This document shows, piece after piece, positions 22,960 to 26,074 of a stretch of 26,074 nt of DNA. Under the pieces are notes generated by a model. The model was not told where the DNA came from. It did no database searches and saw only the letters and a program-made list of their open reading frames with translations. Source of the stretch: Ichthyophonus hoferi (lineage: Eukaryota; Opisthokonta; Ichthyosporea; Ichthyophonida; Ichthyophonidae); the NCBI GenBank assembly GCA_002751075.1, contig NAOQ01000472.1, forward strand, positions 3,063-29,136, read 5' to 3'. The position numbers and the translations under genes are program-made. How positions within the stretch are numbered: the first letter of the stretch is position 1; every line of letters begins with the position of its first letter.

Positions 22960-23164
22960 ATAATATTTATCATTTTTATATATGGATTTTTTTCGTATTT
23001 AGGTTTTTTGTATTTGTTAGATTTTCCTTCCTTTATTCCGATAAGGCTAAACTACTCTCCTTACAGAGGATAATGTGTTCTTCAGAATCTATCGAAAATC
23101 TAAAACCGTAGTCTGATAATATATACTTCGTATTATAGATTTTAACAGTAATTACAAGATCTAT

Positions 23165-23190
23165 TTCTGAGAGATAAAAACATCTCAGAA
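23165..23190. repeat. 8-bp inverted repeat
   Basis: TTCTGAGA (23165-23172) pairs with TCTCAGAA (23183-23190) across a 10-base loop. Stems of this size are expected a few times by chance in 26 kb of biased DNA. Confidence 0.6.
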
Positions 23191-24146
23191 TATTAACTAC
23201 TTCAGTACCATATAATGAGCTGATTCTTCTAGCTCAATTGGTAGAGACAATTGCAATTGTTTTCGTCTTTAGCAACACAACATTGGAACAAAATAATAGT
23301 ATTATAACTCAAGGTCTCATATAATCTTTATGCGTCTAATTATTAATCTATAAATGGTGATTAAAACGACTATAGTGCATACTATATGAGGATTTGATTG
23401 TCCTTAATGTATTACATGAGTCCTACTCAATACTCTGTATATGATCTGCAGATGTTGAATAGTACCTTGTTATAACGTATACAAAAACATGTTTATTGCC
23501 TCTCAGTATTTTTCCTATTTCCTCCACCCCATAACAAATTTAAATTGCAATTCATACGTCCCTGAGGACCTGGGTAGGAGGTCTAAATAATTTGTCTGGT
23601 GTAATGTAACCTGGGTCCCTCTCTACAAACTTCTAAAAAGCCACTACTACAGTGCGTTAGTCTTGTCAAATATATATTGTAAAGGTATTTGTATGAGACA
23701 GGGTCCGACATCCCATTATACAGTAAGACTAAATATAGGTGGTTTGACTTCTTTTTCTTAATTCTTTGCTTGTAATTGTCACTTGCTATTAAATATAGGA
23801 CGAGGTGATAATTACAGCACTGACTGCAGTTGATAGTATTAACCTAACTTCAGTCGTAAATAATTAACAATAAACATTTTTTTATACTATCTTCTATTAA
23901 CATAGTGTGATAACAGAAAAAGATAAACCTCACAGTGGTGTAATAAAAACAACATTGAAAAGACTAACTGCATACTATCATGACAAAACAAATTCTAGCT
24001 TGCTTTGACTCGTAGAATTATGATTGAGATTGCCGGATAGATAATCAATCTAACAGGTGCACGTGCATATATAATAATAATAATAATCAATAACTGTATT
24101 AGTTTAGTTACTATTATTATTATTATATTATATGTAATATATATTG

Positions 24147-24230
24147 GGCTATTATAAATTATATATATATATATATATGTACACATGTATACGTATTAGG
24201 TTATTATAAATTATATATATATATATATGT
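24147..24230. repeat. Tandem duplication of a TA-rich unit
   Basis: A unit reading GG(C/T)TATTATAAATT followed by a pure TA run and GTA occurs at about 24147-24180 and again at 24199-24230, a period of roughly 52 bases. (TAA)n and its complement (ATT)n flank it at about 24070-24125. Confidence 0.7.
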
Positions 24231-24387
24231 ATATACATATATATATAAAATAATAACTTCTGTCTGTTGTGTTAAAATACTTGCTTTACAACACCTTGTC
24301 CACACTTAACATCTGTGGGATCCAAGTGAAATACCTAGATTCCGTCCTCCATTATCTGTTCCTGTGTAGATTAATATATAATACGAC

Positions 24388-26074
24388 ATGGCTACTATGG
24401 ATAGGGCTGAGTTGGAAAGTCAAATCCTTGTCTTTCTTAAAGCTTCGGAAAATGTAGGGATTCCCCTTGTATTCTAAATGAATAATAATGCATAATGCAT
24501 TAATACACATACTAGCGCCTTTCATAAGTCATTGTATATTGTTCGGAAACACTCGTTTCCATGAAAACACTTATCGAACAGCAACATGTCGACCTTGTCT
24601 ATTCTTTCTTCTTTAATATCCTTCCTATCTTCTCTGTCATTCCCATTCATTTTTTCTTTAGTCATCATTTCTTCTTTGTTCTATTTATTCTCTCCCCTTT
24701 CATTTCTTTCAAATCATAACTTTTTCCTTTTTATTCCCTTTTCATTCTTCTTCTGATTCTCGTTTGTCCTTGTACGTTACCTTTTTACCTGACAACCTTA
24801 TATACTCTATTTTTTTACACTATCATACATCAAGTTTTAGTTTTCATCCTTCTAAATATCCACACTCCTACACTAGTACCCTTTATATATATATACTAGT
24901 ATTAAAAACGTATGCAAAACCACATTCATAAATACAGACACAAGCACACATCCCCTCTTTGCATTAGCGAAAAGCATATAGTAATACGTACATATAATTA
25001 TTTATAAATATATCAAGGGTACTTGCTATCCTACACACTAATCTATATTACTATATCTAGGGTCTTAACCAGGTAGATCTAGGTACCATGTTTCCTAGTA
25101 CAACCCAACAGCAGAGAATGCAAGCACTACAAGGGTTGATGAATAGAGTATGTCAATGTGTGATTAGTACAGTCATGTTTTATATAGTCCTGTGTTGCTA
25201 TTATACTATATTCAGGTTTGTATGCATGTATGTATCTATGAATATTGGTGGTAAACATTATATAGACATGTTAGTAGTAACCAAACTGTAATCTAATTGA
25301 GGCTATGTATGTATGGTTATAGTTTTATTATTATCAGAAAAATGAACTTAAACTTCCTTAACAACTATAGACGTGCTATAGATGGAAAAAAGAAAAGAAA
25401 AACACAAAGCACATAAATGGAGCAGTAAATATTGACGACTGCGAACAGTGTTTATTATTAGTTGTTTTTGTTCCTTTTATAACTAATATAAATGGCCTAT
25501 ATATGACAGGGAAAACTCTCGGTAGTGAAAGATAAAGTACTTGGTATAGTATGGAAGGCCACCACTGAGCCTGATCCGTATGTTAATTACTTGTCTGTTG
25601 TTTCTTTTTTAGTTTTTTTTCCTCCTTCCCTCTTTCTCCCTGATGTTCCCTTTTAATCTCTCTACTATTTATTATTTTATCTATTGTGCTCTAAAAGTAT
25701 ACATAACGATTCTAGACTACTATACTATACTATGTTATGTTATACTACGTTATGTTATACTGTTATATATCCTACACCCATTTATACATTGTCTCTCATT
25801 CGCTCACATCTCCCTTTCCTATTTTAATATAATCTATCAACCAATAGAACACAAGGATTAAGTAACGAAGAGCGCCTGGTATATCAGTTAATTGATGAAG
25901 CTTCTAATATGGGTAAATATATGTACTTGCTATTGGTTAGTTTACTTTCCTTTTGAGGAAGGTTTGATTTCTTAATATGGAAGTTGTTGTTAGATATGGA
26001 TAAACAGGGTAAGGTGATTCGTATAGTTGTAGAAATATATGTTATGTATAGTAAGCCCTAACCATACTGTTATA
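24388..26074 (+). CDS. POLR3F: RNA polymerase III subunit RPC6/RPC34 (POLR3F), 5' part
   Basis: Exons 24388-24453, 25061-25147, 25510-25577 and 25848-25912 give the first 95 residues; the rest runs beyond the window. The order matches the first winged-helix and linker of the family: residues 6-18 AELESQILVFLKA (human EIENRIIELCHQF region), then LNQVDLGTMFPSTTQQQRMQ, GLMNRGKLSVV (human RLLSMGQLDLL), a GIVWKATTEPDP strand (human GLLYRIKD) and SNEERLVYQLIDEASNM (human NQEKLVYQIIEDAGNKG). Known role: part of the RPC3-RPC6-RPC7 subcomplex that contacts TFIIIB and opens promoters for tRNA and 5S transcription, in the nucleus. Three junctions are GT-AG with consistent phases 0, 0 and 2. The junction after 25912 is not resolved: the expected Gly-Ile-Trp would need bases around 25994-26008, but canonical splicing from 25913 gives a different frame. 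The full-length protein is usually about 300-320 residues. Confidence 0.85.
24598..24740 (+). repeat. CT-rich tract in POLR3F intron 1
   Basis: A C/T-rich stretch with TTCTTTC, CTTCCTATC and CTCTCC runs inside the 607-base first intron, far from its acceptor at 25060. It follows the same sense-strand bias as the other introns. Confidence 0.8.
25714..25770 (+). repeat. Degenerate ACTAT/TTATG pentanucleotide tract in POLR3F intron 3
   Basis: Units such as ACTAT, GTTAT and ACTAC repeat about ten times. It is similar in unit length to the tract in the F-box gene intron at 5160-5335. Confidence 0.7.

Larger units (their letters stand above)
20621..24387. other. 3.8 kb intergenic region with hairpins, no recognised gene
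   Basis: It begins with the 3' UTR of the EF-hand gene (poly-A signal 20697-20702). After that I see no domain on either strand. Notable contents are a GTATA-type tract at 20885-20935, a double hairpin at 22344-22384, a 56-codon ATG frame at 22789-22959, a hairpin at 23165-23190, a tRNA-like A-box string at 23230-23246 and a duplicated TA-rich unit at 24147-24230. Minor inverted repeats occur at 21517-21533 and 21559-21583. Confidence 0.6.

Noticed and set aside
24070-24242. CRISPR-like or structured array
   Set aside because: The repeats are simple TA/TAA sequence with one duplication; there are no unique spacers, and the context is eukaryotic.

Overview
The window is AT-rich, intron-dense nuclear DNA from a eukaryote. 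Protein signal is broken into short exons bounded by GT-AG introns of about 80 to 920 bases. Poly-A signals follow stop codons, and (TA)n runs and long CT-rich tracts fill the non-coding DNA. A free-standing EDR2 C-terminal domain (DUF1336), a domain known mainly from plants, algae, oomycetes and other protists, together with long introns, points to a protist or an early-branching lineage rather than an animal or a compact fungus. I cannot name the organism.

Layout: 1-1434 is non-coding. An F-box/leucine-rich-repeat gene lies on + from 1435 to about 7642 (eight exons). Its first exon is only 28 bases, and one of its introns appears to be GC-AG. 7643-12246 is gene-poor and holds two pieces of a broken Ty1/copia retrotransposon (reverse transcriptase about 9822-10170, RNase H about 11447-11665). 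A seven-exon EDR2_C/DUF1336 gene lies on - from 16408 to 12247 and encodes 298 residues. A five-exon gene for a small EF-hand protein lies on + from 17600 to 20620 (141 residues). The last two are divergent, with a 1.19 kb shared upstream region. 20621-24387 has no recognised gene but contains a back-to-back hairpin pair. The 5' part of the RNA polymerase III subunit RPC6/RPC34 (POLR3F) gene begins at 24388 and runs off the right edge.

The four genes do not form a pathway. They look like ordinary housekeeping or regulatory loci: a substrate adaptor for SCF ubiquitin ligase, a putative lipid/membrane-associated EDR2_C protein, a calcium-binding protein, and a Pol III initiation subunit. I found no clear new multi-gene system. 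The points most worth a second look are the GC-AG intron with a 9-bp direct repeat across both splice sites, the zero-gap double hairpin at 22344-22384, the 15-bp perfect hairpin at 940-976, the unresolved splice junction in the Pol III gene, and a sense-strand pyrimidine bias in introns of all genes. All exon models come from reading frames, splice consensus and remembered family patterns; no alignment was run.
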